Part shown: one piece after another, positions 16,419 through 25,350 of the stretch
Numbering within the stretch: position 1 is the first letter of the stretch
Layout of the letters: each line of letters starts with the position of its first letter
Assembly: GCA_020632915.1 (NCBI GenBank)
Contig: JACKEP010000012.1
Coordinates: 1 to 64,000 of the forward strand
Source of the DNA: Alphaproteobacteria bacterium
Lineage (GTDB): Bacteria; Myxococcota_A; UBA796; GCA-2862545
DNA: 64,000 nucleotides
Reading direction: 5' to 3'
The notes under the pieces: model-generated
Databases searched by the model: none
Told to the model about the DNA's origin: nothing
Seen by the model: only the letters and a program-made list of their open reading frames with translations
Program-made: the position numbers and the translations under genes

Positions 16419-17288
16419 TTAGAACAGGGACGGCTGGACCGGCTCGGGGGCGCGCGCGACGGCCCGGGGGCGGGCCCGGACCGTCACCGGTGGGATGGCC
16501 TGCCGCTGCTCGGCGAGGGTGATCGTCACCTGGCAGACCCCGGCGCGCAGCAACGCGGCCTCGGCCGCGACGAGCGCGTGCTCGGGGGTGTTGTTCTCTT
16601 CGGAGAGGTGGGCGAGCACCAGGTGGCGCAGGCGCGACAGGTCGCAGGTGGTGAGCAGCTGGGCGGCCTGGGCGTTCGACAGGTGGCCGTGGCGCCCGCG
16701 GATGCGGCGCTTGAGCTCGGGCGGGTAGGGCCCATCGGCCAGCATCGCCTCGTCGTGGTTGAACTCCAGCACGGCGACGTCGAGCGTGGACAGCTGGTGG
16801 GCGACGTTGCGCGGCGCGTGGCCGAGGTCGGTGATCACGGCCGCGCGGACCCCGTGGGCTTCGATGGCCCAGCCGATCGGGGCAGCCGTGTCGTGGGGGA
16901 CGGCGAAGGACTCCAGCGTCCAGCCGTGCCACGGCACGTGATCGCCCGCCGCCACCGTGACCGTGCGGGTGGGGGTGACCTTGGGGTTCATGCGGGCGAG
17001 GGTGCCGGCGGTGACGAGGAACGGCACCTCGGTGCCCTGCCGCTTGCGCAGCGCACGATCGAGCACCGCGCAGGCGTTGACGTGGTCGCCGTGCTCGTGG
17101 GTGATCAGCACGGCGTCGATGGGGACGTCGCCGAGACCGACGGCGTCGAGCCGCGCGAGGATCTGCGCCGTGGACAGGCCGCAGTCGACGAGCACACCGC
17201 GCGTGCCGTCGGTGACGAACGTGGCGTTGCCCTTCGACCCCGATCCGAGGGTGACCACGGTCAGCGCGTCGTGGCAGGCCACCGTCAT
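16419..17288 (-). CDS. MBL-fold metallo-hydrolase (YycJ/WalJ-like)
   Basis: 289 residues. 'LGSGSKGNATFV' at the N-terminus and the zinc motif 'THEHGDH' (about residue 65) place it in the YycJ/WalJ branch of metallo-beta-lactamases; 'FNHDEAML' and 'HGHLSNAQAA' are also typical. In Firmicutes this branch has been linked to DNA metabolism and cell-wall signalling. The last five residues, QPSLF, resemble a sliding-clamp-binding peptide (QLxLF type). AGGAG precedes ATG 17288. Confidence 0.8.
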   Translation of the reverse strand: MTVACHDALTVVTLGSGSKGNATFVTDGTRGVLVDCGLSTAQILARLDAVGLGDVPIDAVLITHEHGDHVNACAVLDRALRKRQGTEVPFLVTAGTLARMNPKVTPTRTVTVAAGDHVPWHGWTLESFAVPHDTAAPIGWAIEAHGVRAAVITDLGHAPRNVAHQLSTLDVAVLEFNHDEAMLADGPYPPELKRRIRGRHGHLSNAQAAQLLTTCDLSRLRHLVLAHLSEENNTPEHALVAAEAALLRAGVCQVTITLAEQRQAIPPVTVRARPRAVARAPEPVQPSLF

Positions 17289-17440
17289 CCGGGCTCCTCG
17301 GGGCAGGTCGGGATCCGGACCGTAGCACGCCGGACCGGGGCGGCGGACCGGGGCGCGCCAGACCGACGATCCGACCGAACGTCGCGTGAAGGGCAGGGGA
17401 GGGATGGATACGCGACCCGACATCGTGGCGCGGAGGTCGG

Positions 17441-18517
17441 ATGAGCAGGCGGGTCGGGATCCTCACCGGTGGCGGCGACGCGCCGGGCCTCAACGCGGTG
17501 CTGCGCGGCTTCGTCAAGCGCGCCGTCGGCCAGCTCGGGTGGGAGGTGTTCGGCATCGAGGACAGCTTCAACGGGCTGTTCGCCGAGCGGCGCTGGGTCC
17601 AGCCGCTCACCGTCCGCGACTGCAAGGGCCTGCTGGGCCGCGGCGGCACCGTGCTGGGCACCACCAACCGCGGCGATCCGTTCGCCTTCCCGCGCCACGG
17701 CGGCGTCGTCGAGGATCGGGCGGCGCAGATCCCCGAGGCGATGGCCGAGCTCGGGCTGGAGGGCCTGGTCTGCATCGGAGGCGACGGCACACAGCGCATC
17801 GCCCACCGGCTCATGACCGAGCAGGGCGTCCCGGTGGTGGGCGTGCCCAAGACCATCGACAACGATCTGGCCGCCACCGACACCACGTTCGGGTTCTGGT
17901 CGGCCGTCGACGTCGCCACGGACGCGCTCGATCGGCTCCACACCACCGCCGAGTCGCACGACCGCGTCATGTTCCTCGAGCTCATGGGTCGGGACGCGGG
18001 CCACATCGCGCTGCACGCGGGCATCGCCGGGGGCGCCGACGTGATCCTGGTCCCCGAGATCCCCTACGACCCCGCGCGTGTGGCCTCGAAGATCCTGGTG
18101 CGGCGCGCCAAGGGCCTGACGTTCAGCATCGTCGTGGTGGCCGAGGGCGCGCTGCCGAAGGGCGCACCGGTCGACGAGGCCGCCCGCCACCGTCAGCTCA
18201 AGGAGGGTGGAGGAGCAGCGGCCATCGCGATGGCGTCGCTCGCGCCGTGGCTCCCCGTCGAGATGCGCACCTGCGTGCTCGGCCACCTGCAGCGCGGCGG
18301 CTCCCCGAGCGCGTTCGATCGGCTCCTGGCCACGCGGTTCGGCGTAGGTGCGGTCGACCTGGTCGCGGCCGACCGCTGGGGGGAGATGGTGGCCCTGCGT
18401 CATGGGGAGATCGTGGGCGTGCCGCTCGCCGAGGCCGTGCGCGTGCAGCGCTTCGTCGACCCCGACGGCCCGCTCGTCGCCGTCGCCCGGTCGGTCGGCA
18501 CCGAGCTCGGCGCGTGA
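17441..18517 (+). CDS. pfkA: 6-phosphofructokinase, group III (probably ATP-dependent)
   Basis: 358 residues. It phosphorylates fructose 6-phosphate in glycolysis. 'GILTGGGDAPGLNAV' is the N-terminal nucleotide loop. 'GGDGT' carries Gly116 (equivalent to E. coli Gly104, ATP-type), while 'PKTIDND' carries Lys137 at the position that is Lys in PPi-type enzymes and Gly in classical ATP enzymes. The catalytic Asp is D140. Gly plus Lys is the combination of group III ATP enzymes such as those of streptomycetes. GGAGGTCGG precedes ATG 17441. Confidence 0.9.
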   Translation: MSRRVGILTGGGDAPGLNAVLRGFVKRAVGQLGWEVFGIEDSFNGLFAERRWVQPLTVRDCKGLLGRGGTVLGTTNRGDPFAFPRHGGVVEDRAAQIPEAMAELGLEGLVCIGGDGTQRIAHRLMTEQGVPVVGVPKTIDNDLAATDTTFGFWSAVDVATDALDRLHTTAESHDRVMFLELMGRDAGHIALHAGIAGGADVILVPEIPYDPARVASKILVRRAKGLTFSIVVVAEGALPKGAPVDEAARHRQLKEGGGAAAIAMASLAPWLPVEMRTCVLGHLQRGGSPSAFDRLLATRFGVGAVDLVAADRWGEMVALRHGEIVGVPLAEAVRVQRFVDPDGPLVAVARSVGTELGA

Positions 18518-18533
18518 GCCGTGTGAGGCGCCG

Positions 18534-19424
18534 ATGACCGCAGCCTGGCCAGTGCCCGCCGACGGCTGGCGCGTGGGCATCGTGGGCTGCGGCATCGCCG
18601 GTCGGGCGCGCGCCCGGGCGCTGGCCGAAGTGGACGGCGCGCGGCTCGTCGCCGTGCACCGCGGGCGCTTCGCGGGCGAGCTCGGGGTGCCGGAGCTCGA
18701 CGCCGACGCCCTGCTCGCGGCCGTGGACGTGGTGGTCGTCGCCAGCCCGGACGCGTCCCACCGGGACTGGGTGCGGCGGGCCCTGTCGGCGGGACGGCAC
18801 GTCATCGTCGAGTACCCGCTGGCGCGCGCGCCCGAGCAGGCCGGCGCGCTGTTCGCCGCGGCCGACGCCGCGGGCCGGCTGTTGCACGTCGAGCACATCG
18901 AGCTGCTGTCGCCCACGACGCGGTGGCTGGCCGACGCGGTGTCGACGTCCGGCTGGCGGCAGGCCGCCCTGTCGTGGACCTGGCCGGGTCCCCCATGGGC
19001 GGACGGGGCGGACCACGCGTGGCACCAGCTGGCCCGGATGCACCGCGTGGTCGCCGCGCTGGGCATGCCAGCGCGGGTCGACGTCGATGTCGCCACCTCG
19101 GATCGGATCGCGGCCACGCTCGCCTGGGCCGACGGTCGGACCTGCACGTGGTCGTCGGCGGTCGGGGACGCGCGCGCGCTGCGCCTGACGGTGCAGACCG
19201 ACGCAGGGGAGCACGCGATCGTCGACCGTCGCGCCACACGGGACGGCGTCGACGTCGACCTGCCCGGGGTGGCCCTGTTCGCCGAGGACACGCGGATCGC
19301 CCTCGCGCGCCTCGGCGGCGTCCACGACGGCTACACCACGCCCGAGCGCCTGGTCGACGTGCTGCGCCTCGTGAGCAACCTGGGTTCCCCGGGACGATCC
19401 GAAGTTTCCGCCAATCGGCGGTGA
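18534..19424 (+). CDS. Gfo/Idh/MocA dehydrogenase, biliverdin-reductase-like
   Basis: 296 residues. An N-terminal Rossmann loop 'VGIVGCGIAGRARARAL' binds NAD(P)H. Residues 89-95 'HVIVEYP' and the later 'LLHVEHIELL' closely match the conserved 'VEYP' loop (with its Tyr) and 'LHxEHxELL' segment of biliverdin reductases, which make bilirubin from biliverdin. No haem oxygenase gene is next to it. The assignment rests on these two motifs, and another Gfo/Idh substrate remains possible. It follows pfkA by 16 bases. Confidence 0.65.
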   Translation: MTAAWPVPADGWRVGIVGCGIAGRARARALAEVDGARLVAVHRGRFAGELGVPELDADALLAAVDVVVVASPDASHRDWVRRALSAGRHVIVEYPLARAPEQAGALFAAADAAGRLLHVEHIELLSPTTRWLADAVSTSGWRQAALSWTWPGPPWADGADHAWHQLARMHRVVAALGMPARVDVDVATSDRIAATLAWADGRTCTWSSAVGDARALRLTVQTDAGEHAIVDRRATRDGVDVDLPGVALFAEDTRIALARLGGVHDGYTTPERLVDVLRLVSNLGSPGRSEVSANRR

Positions 19425-19430
19425 CAGGAC

Positions 19431-19457
19431 TTGACCCGGGTCCCCCGCGCGCAATAT
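19431..19457 (+). promoter_or_regulatory. Candidate promoter of the act operon
   Basis: TTGACC (19431-19436) and CAATAT (19452-19457) are separated by 15 bases, or 16 if AATATC is taken as the -10. This is the best sigma-70-like pair in the intergenic region upstream of actA and would give a leader of roughly 130 bases. Confidence 0.4.
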
Positions 19458-19510
19458 CCCGGCCCCCCTCGTGGCCCCCGGTAGGGCGCGGGGAGTCTCT
19501 CTCGTGGCGT

Positions 19511-19553
19511 GCCGCGAGTCGTTGCGGGCCTCAACCCCGCGACACCTCGTGGC
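19511..19553 (+). promoter_or_regulatory. Long hairpin in the act operon leader
   Basis: GCCGCGAG (19511-19518) pairs with CTCGTGGC (19546-19553). Inside it GTTGCGGG (19521-19528) pairs with CCCGCGAC (19536-19543), with a 2x2 internal loop and a 7-base apical loop. That makes 16 pairs including two G-U wobbles. It ends 42 bases before ATG 19596. There is no T-run after it, so it is not a simple terminator. Confidence 0.6.
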
Positions 19554-19595
19554 ATACAAGCGCCGCCCACCACGCCCGACCCGAACGGAGGCGGG

Positions 19596-20324
19596 ATGCG
19601 TCGACACCCCAAGCTCGCCTGGACCGCCGCTGGCCTCGTCGCCACGCTGACCCTCGCCGCCGGCTGCCCGCCGGTGTCCGAGTACCCCGGCGATGCCGAG
19701 TTCCAGCGGACCCCCCACTCGTTGCTGCCGGAGGCGCCCAGCCCCTTCGACACCAACGCGACGCCGTGGCACCTCGGCGCGGGCGCGATCACGGGCACCG
19801 GTCCCGAGCAGCCGATCGCCTTCCCGCACTACCGCCACGTCACCGTCGCCGGCATGCAGTGCGAGTACTGCCACGCCGTGGCCCGCAAGAGCATCCACGC
19901 CGGCGTCCCGCAGACGGCCACGTGCATGAACTGCCACACCTACGTCCTCAAGGACAGCCCCGAGATCCAGAAGGTCAAGGGCTACTACGACGCAGGTGAG
20001 CCGATCCCGTGGGTCAAGGTCCACGACATCCCCGACTTCGTCAACTTCGCCCACGACCGCCACGTCCGCGCCGGTGTCGACTGCACCGAGTGCCACGGCC
20101 AGGTCGGGCTCCAGGGACAGGTCACCAACTGGACCGAGGTGGACGACAACGGCGAGCGGGTCGACAAGAGCGGCGTCCGCTGGCCCATGGTCCGCGAGAC
20201 CACGATGCAGATGGGCTGGTGCCTCGACTGCCACGCGACCCACCCGTCCGTCGACAAGAACTACGGTGAGAAGGCGACCCTTCGGCGTGCCGAGCTGAAG
20301 GATTGCTGGACCTGCCACAAGTAG
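19596..20324 (+). CDS. actA: Alternative complex III subunit A, pentahaem cytochrome c
   Basis: 242 residues. A lipoprotein-like signal ('LTLAAGC') leads to a periplasmic protein with five CxxCH haem sites: CEYCH (about 89), CMNCH (110), CTECH (163), CLDCH (209) and CWTCH (237), the number expected for ActA. In alternative complex III, ActA takes electrons from the complex to soluble carriers or the oxidase. ATG 19596 follows GGAGGCGGG. It is the first of six closely spaced genes. Confidence 0.93.
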   Translation: MRRHPKLAWTAAGLVATLTLAAGCPPVSEYPGDAEFQRTPHSLLPEAPSPFDTNATPWHLGAGAITGTGPEQPIAFPHYRHVTVAGMQCEYCHAVARKSIHAGVPQTATCMNCHTYVLKDSPEIQKVKGYYDAGEPIPWVKVHDIPDFVNFAHDRHVRAGVDCTECHGQVGLQGQVTNWTEVDDNGERVDKSGVRWPMVRETTMQMGWCLDCHATHPSVDKNYGEKATLRRAELKDCWTCHK

Positions 20325-20338
20325 CCGGAGCCGAGACC

Positions 20339-23300
20339 GTGCCGCAGCTGAACCGTCGCGACTTCCTCAAGGCTCTCGGGATCACCGGTGGCGCGTCCGC
20401 GCTGTCCGCTTGTGGGCTCGACGACAACCGCTACCTGACGCCGATCGAGCACGTGCTGCCCTACGTGGTCAAGCCCGATCAGATCACGCCGGGCACGCCC
20501 ACTTTCTTCGCCACGAGCATCCTGTCGGGCCCCCACGCCCGCAGCGTCACCTCGCGCAACCGCGAGGGGCGCGTGGTGTTCGTGAGCCACAACCGGTTCG
20601 CCACCGGGCGCCCGGCGGTCACCTCCGCCGAGTTCTTCGAGCTGCAGAAGCTCTACAGCCCCGACCGCGTGCAGGGCCCGTCCAAGGGCGGCACCGCCGT
20701 GTCGTGGGAAGACGGGGTCAAGGAGCTCTCGGCCGCCGTCCAGTCCGCCAAGGCCTCCGGCAAGCTGGTCGCCTACCTCGGCGGCTACAAGTCCGGCGCC
20801 ATCGTCGAGCTGCTCGACGCGTTCACCAACGGCCACGCCGTCTACTGGGAGCCCCTGGGCTACGACGCCGACGTCGCCGCCTCCGAGGCCCTGTTCGGCC
20901 AGCGCGTGCTGCCGTTCTACGGTGTCGACAAGGCCGGCTACGTGCTGTCGTTCGGCGCGCCGTTCCTGTCCGGCTGGGGCGACGCCGACCTCGCCGACCG
21001 CTACGCGCTCGCCCGCGACCCGAACGTCGGCCACAGTGTCGTGCGGTTCGCGCTGGTCTCCGGCCACCGCGACCAGACGGGCGTCAACGCCGACGACTGG
21101 CTGGCCTGCAAGCCCGGCGCCGAGGTGATCGTCGCGCGCGCGCTGGCGGCCAAGGTCGCCGCCCTGAAGGGTGCGGCGCCGTCGCTCGTGGCGCTGATCG
21201 GCAACGTGTCGCTCGACGAGGCGGCGCAGGCGTCCGGCATCGCCGCCGACGCGCTCGAGGCCGTCGCCCAGCACTTCGCGTCGATGAAGGGTGTCGCGCT
21301 GCCCGGCGGCGCGAACGGCTCCACCGACCTCGCGGTCGCCACCTACCTGCTCAACCTCGCCGTCGGTGAGCCCGAGCTGTTCCACCTCGGCGGCTACCAG
21401 GGCCCGATCCACGGCTACGACAGCGTGGAGCGCCTCGTCGCCGACCTCAAGGCCGGTCGCGTCGGCGTGCTGCTGCTCGACGACGCCAACCCGGTGTACG
21501 CGCTCCCCGACGACCTCGGTGTGGCCGACGCGATCGGCAAGGCCGGCCTCGTCGTGTCCGTGTCGTCGCAGCCCGACGAGACGAGCGCGCTCGCCAGCCT
21601 CGTGCTGCCCACGGCGAGCGCCTTCGAGGACTGGGGCACCGAGGCCCCGCGCCCGGGCGTCCACCTCGCGCGTCAGCCGTCGATGACGGCGCTGTACGAC
21701 CTGCGCTCGCTCGGCGACGTCCTGCTGGTCGCCGGCCGCGCGGCGGGCCTCGCCACGCCGGCCGCTGCGGTCGACGGGGAAGGGGAGGTCGCCGCCGCGC
21801 CCGCGTCGCTCGGCTTCGGTCCCACCACCTGGCGCGCGTACGTCCAGGCGTGGTGGCAGGCCAACGTCTGGGACGGCGGCGGCACGTTCGACGCCTTCTG
21901 GGAGAAGTCGCTCATCGAGGGCGTGGTCGGCGGGGCCGTGCAGGTCCTGGCGCCCACGCCGGCGGCCACGTCCTACGCCTTCGAGGCCGCTGCGGCGGTG
22001 GGCGGCGCCCACGTGCTGGTCACCTACACGCACCCGCACCGCAAGGACGGCCGCTACGCCAACCAGCCGTGGGCCCAGGAGGTCCCCGACCCCACCACCG
22101 GTCAGGTGTGGGACAGCTGGGTGGAGATGAACAAGGCCACGGCCGACGCGCTCGGCGTCGTCACCGGCGACCAGGTCGAGATCGCCGCCGACGGCGGCAC
22201 CGTCCAGGTGGGCGTCCAGGTGCTCCCGAGCGCTGCCGACGGCGTGGTCGCGCTGGCGTTCGGCCAGGGCCACACCGGTGCCGGCCGCTACGCGTCGGTC
22301 GGCGCCAACGCGGCCAAGCTGTTCAGCGCTGGCAAGGACGGCCACGGCGCCACGAAGTGGGCCCCGATGTCGGCCACGGTCAAGGCCACCGGCGCGCGCG
22401 CCGACCTGGTCTCCACCTTCTCGCAGTTCGGCATGTCCGACGAGCAGCGCAACTTCGGCGTCCACGTCGCGGCCGACAAGCTCGCCGACGTCGGCGACGG
22501 CGAGGCCCACCACCCGGGCGAGCTCACCGGCATCCACCACCTCGAGCTCGACCAGCGCCTGCTCGACAAGAACATCACCGACTTCTACGGCACGCCCGAC
22601 CACGCGACCTACCGCTTCGCGATGACGGTCGACACCAACGCCTGCACGGGCTGCGGTGCGTGCTCGGTGGCCTGCTACGCGGAGAACAACCTCCCCGTCG
22701 TCGGCAAGGCCAAGGTGCGCGAAGGCCGCGAGATGGGCTGGATCCGCATCAACCGGTACTGGGAGGAGGACGTCGGCGGCCACGACGCCGTCTACTTCGT
22801 CCCGATGATGTGCCAGCAGTGTGGCCACGCCGGCTGCGAGAACGTCTGCCCGGTCCTGGCCACCTACCACAACATCGATGGCCTGAACGCGATGGTCTAC
22901 AACCGCTGCGTCGGCACCCGCTACTGCAGCAACGCCTGCCCGTTCAGCGTCCGTCGGTTCAACTACCACACCTACACGTGGCCCGAGCCGTTCAACCTGC
23001 AGCTCAACCCCGACGTCTCCACGCGCCAGATGGGCGTCATGGAGAAGTGCACGTTCTGCGTGCAGCGCCTGCGTCGTGAGAAGAGCGCGTACAAGAACGT
23101 CGAGGGCTTCACCGCCGTGGTGCCCGACGAGCAGTGGCGCAGCGTCCCGGCCTGTGTCGAGGCCTGCCCCACGCAGGCGCTGACGTTCGGCAACCTCAAG
23201 GATCCCGAGGGCGCGGTCTCGAAGAGCCGTCTCTCCGCTCGCAACTACATGCCGCTCGAAGAACTCAACGTCTTCGGCGCCATCAACTACCTCGCCCAGG

Positions 23301-23425
23301 CGAACTTCCACGACGACCCGACGGCCCACCACTCCGGCGGCCATGCAAGCGAGGGCCACGAGGCCAGCGCCGAGCATGGTGAGCACGGTGGCGAGCCCGC
23401 CGGTCACGACGCGGCCGCCCACTAG
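20339..23425 (+). CDS. actB: Alternative complex III subunit B (molybdopterin-like plus FeS fusion)
   Basis: 1028 residues. A twin-arginine signal (NRRDFLKALG, residues 5-14) is followed by a large domain related to molybdopterin oxidoreductases. The C-terminal ferredoxin-like part has cysteine groups at about 768 (CTGCGACSVAC), 824 (CQQCGHAGCENVC), 856 (CVGTRYCSNAC), 904 (CTFC) and 939 (CVEAC) for three 4Fe-4S and one 3Fe-4S cluster. In ActB the first part carries no molybdenum cofactor. GTG 20339 follows GGAG by eight bases. The His/Glu-rich tail is variable. Confidence 0.93.
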   Translation: MPQLNRRDFLKALGITGGASALSACGLDDNRYLTPIEHVLPYVVKPDQITPGTPTFFATSILSGPHARSVTSRNREGRVVFVSHNRFATGRPAVTSAEFFELQKLYSPDRVQGPSKGGTAVSWEDGVKELSAAVQSAKASGKLVAYLGGYKSGAIVELLDAFTNGHAVYWEPLGYDADVAASEALFGQRVLPFYGVDKAGYVLSFGAPFLSGWGDADLADRYALARDPNVGHSVVRFALVSGHRDQTGVNADDWLACKPGAEVIVARALAAKVAALKGAAPSLVALIGNVSLDEAAQASGIAADALEAVAQHFASMKGVALPGGANGSTDLAVATYLLNLAVGEPELFHLGGYQGPIHGYDSVERLVADLKAGRVGVLLLDDANPVYALPDDLGVADAIGKAGLVVSVSSQPDETSALASLVLPTASAFEDWGTEAPRPGVHLARQPSMTALYDLRSLGDVLLVAGRAAGLATPAAAVDGEGEVAAAPASLGFGPTTWRAYVQAWWQANVWDGGGTFDAFWEKSLIEGVVGGAVQVLAPTPAATSYAFEAAAAVGGAHVLVTYTHPHRKDGRYANQPWAQEVPDPTTGQVWDSWVEMNKATADALGVVTGDQVEIAADGGTVQVGVQVLPSAADGVVALAFGQGHTGAGRYASVGANAAKLFSAGKDGHGATKWAPMSATVKATGARADLVSTFSQFGMSDEQRNFGVHVAADKLADVGDGEAHHPGELTGIHHLELDQRLLDKNITDFYGTPDHATYRFAMTVDTNACTGCGACSVACYAENNLPVVGKAKVREGREMGWIRINRYWEEDVGGHDAVYFVPMMCQQCGHAGCENVCPVLATYHNIDGLNAMVYNRCVGTRYCSNACPFSVRRFNYHTYTWPEPFNLQLNPDVSTRQMGVMEKCTFCVQRLRREKSAYKNVEGFTAVVPDEQWRSVPACVEACPTQALTFGNLKDPEGAVSKSRLSARNYMPLEELNVFGAINYLAQANFHDDPTAHHSGGHASEGHEASAEHGEHGGEPAGHDAAAH

Positions 23426-23440
23426 CAGGAGGACGAACCG

Positions 23441-24787
23441 GTGCAGGGTACGATCGACGCAAATCGTCCGGATTCGTACGCGGCGGCAAACCGCGACATC
23501 ATCCGGGTCCTCCTCCGCCCGAGCGTCGGGTGGCTGGCGCTGTTCCTCATGTCCACGGCCGCCATGATCTACGGCGGGTGGTGCTGGTACCAGCAGCTCA
23601 CGTGGGGCATGGGGGTCGCGAACGTGACGCACCCCAACATGTGGGGCATCTACATCGTCACGTTCGTGTTCTGGGTCGGCATCGGCCACGCCGGCACGCT
23701 GATCTCGGCGATCCTCTTCCTGGTCCGGTCCCGGTGGCGCACGGGCGTCTACCGCGCGTCCGAGGCCATGACGATCTTCGCCGTCATGACCGCGCTGCTG
23801 TTCCCGGTGCTCCACCTCGGCCGCGCCTGGCAGGTGTACTGGTTCTTCCCGTACCCGAACCAGCGCTACCTCTGGATGAACTTCAAGTCGCCGCTCATGT
23901 GGGACGTGTTCGCGATCAGCACGTACTTCACGGTGTCGGCGGTGTTCTTCTACGTCGGCCTCGTGCCCGACATCGCCATCGTGCGCGACCACAGCAAGGG
24001 CCTGCTCCGCAAGCTCTACGGCCTGCTCGCCCTCGGCTGGCGCGGCACCGGCCAGCAGTGGCACCACTACATGGGCGCCTACGGCTTCTTCGCCGCCCTC
24101 GCCGCGCCGCTGGTCCTGTCGGTCCACAGCGTCGTGTCCTGGGACTTCGCGATGGCCATCACGGCGGGCTGGCACTCCACCATCTTCCCGCCCTACTTCG
24201 TCGCCGGCGCCATCTACTCGGGCTGCGCGATGGTCATCACGCTGCTCCTGCCGATGACGTACGCCTTCAAGTGGCACGACTACGTCAACATGTGGCACTT
24301 CGAGCAGCTGGCCAAGATGTGCCTGCTCACCTCGGGCATCCTGACCTACGCGTACGGGATGGAGTACTTCATCGGCTGGTACAGCCAGAACCCGTTCGAG
24401 TGGGCCATCTTCTCCTGGCGCGCCACGGGTGAGTACGCCTGGGCCTTCTGGATCATGGTGTTCTGCAACTGCATCGCGCCGCTGGCCTGGTACCCGCGGT
24501 CCTGGCGCACGAACCCCTGGATCCTGTTCGGCGTCTCGATCCTGGTCAACATCGGCATGTGGTTCGAGCGGTTCAACATCGTCGTCTCCTCGCTGGCCCA
24601 CAACTTCGATCCGGCCACGTGGTGGTACTACATGCCGTCCCCCATCGAGTGGGGCGTCATGCTCGGCTCCTTCGGCTGGTTCGGGTTCTGGTTCCTGCTG
24701 TTCCTGCAGGTCCTCCCGGCCGTCGCCATCGCCGAGATCAAGGAGATGATCGCTGCGCCCGTGAAGGGCTCGCTGGAGGCCGCGTGA
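23441..24787 (+). CDS. actC: Alternative complex III subunit C (NrfD-like quinol-binding membrane subunit)
   Basis: 448 residues with about ten transmembrane helices of the NrfD/PsrC family. ActC oxidises menaquinol at the periplasmic side, and the electrons pass to the ActB clusters. GTG 23441 is 15 bases after actB. The last bases overlap the actD start in a GTGA junction. Confidence 0.93.
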   Translation: MQGTIDANRPDSYAAANRDIIRVLLRPSVGWLALFLMSTAAMIYGGWCWYQQLTWGMGVANVTHPNMWGIYIVTFVFWVGIGHAGTLISAILFLVRSRWRTGVYRASEAMTIFAVMTALLFPVLHLGRAWQVYWFFPYPNQRYLWMNFKSPLMWDVFAISTYFTVSAVFFYVGLVPDIAIVRDHSKGLLRKLYGLLALGWRGTGQQWHHYMGAYGFFAALAAPLVLSVHSVVSWDFAMAITAGWHSTIFPPYFVAGAIYSGCAMVITLLLPMTYAFKWHDYVNMWHFEQLAKMCLLTSGILTYAYGMEYFIGWYSQNPFEWAIFSWRATGEYAWAFWIMVFCNCIAPLAWYPRSWRTNPWILFGVSILVNIGMWFERFNIVVSSLAHNFDPATWWYYMPSPIEWGVMLGSFGWFGFWFLLFLQVLPAVAIAEIKEMIAAPVKGSLEAA

Positions 24788-25350
24788 GCACGCCCGTCAA
24801 GTCTGGCAGCGTCACCCGGGTCAAGGGCATCTACGCCCACCTGGACTGCATGCTGACCGGCATCGAGAAGCTCAAGGCCGAGGGCCTCACCGGCTTCCAG
24901 GTGCTCTCGCCGCTGCCGCGCCACGAGATCCTCGAGGCGGTCTACGAGGGGCGTCCGTCCCCCGTCCGTTGGTGGACGCTCACCGGCGGTGTCACCGGCA
25001 TCACCATCGGTTTCCTGCTGACGTCGCTGACCGCGATCCAGTGGCCGATGATCAACCCGGGCGGCAAGCCGAACGTGCCGCTGCCCCCGTACGCCGTCAT
25101 CATGTTCGAGTGCACCATCCTGCTCGGCGCGCTGTTCACGGGCATGGGCATGATGGTCCACACGGGCCTGCCGGGCTTCTGGCTCGACAAGGCGCTGCAG
25201 GATCCGCGGGTGTCCGACGACAAGTTCGGCATCGTGTTCCTGCGTGCGTCCGAAAAGGACGTCGAGCGCATCCAGTCCATCCTGCGCGCGTCCGGCGCCA
25301 TCGAGGTCACCAGCGGTGACGACACTGTCTACGAGGTGCCCAATGCGTGA
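24784..25350 (+). CDS. actD: Alternative complex III subunit D
   Basis: 188 residues. A soluble N-terminal part ('GIYAHLDCMLTGIEKLKAEG') is followed by two central membrane helices and a C-terminal domain ('FGIVFLRASEKDVERIQSIL'), the DUF3341 pattern of ActD. GTG 24784 overlaps the actC stop, and actE starts inside its last codons. It is a structural subunit without a cofactor. Confidence 0.9.
   Translation: MSTPVKSGSVTRVKGIYAHLDCMLTGIEKLKAEGLTGFQVLSPLPRHEILEAVYEGRPSPVRWWTLTGGVTGITIGFLLTSLTAIQWPMINPGGKPNVPLPPYAVIMFECTILLGALFTGMGMMVHTGLPGFWLDKALQDPRVSDDKFGIVFLRASEKDVERIQSILRASGAIEVTSGDDTVYEVPNA

Noticed and set aside
20261..24601. A 1446-residue open frame antisense to the act operon
   Set aside because: It is an artefact of high GC at third positions: the sequence is Arg/Val/Gly/His-rich without domains, and the sense strand encodes clear ActA-ActC.
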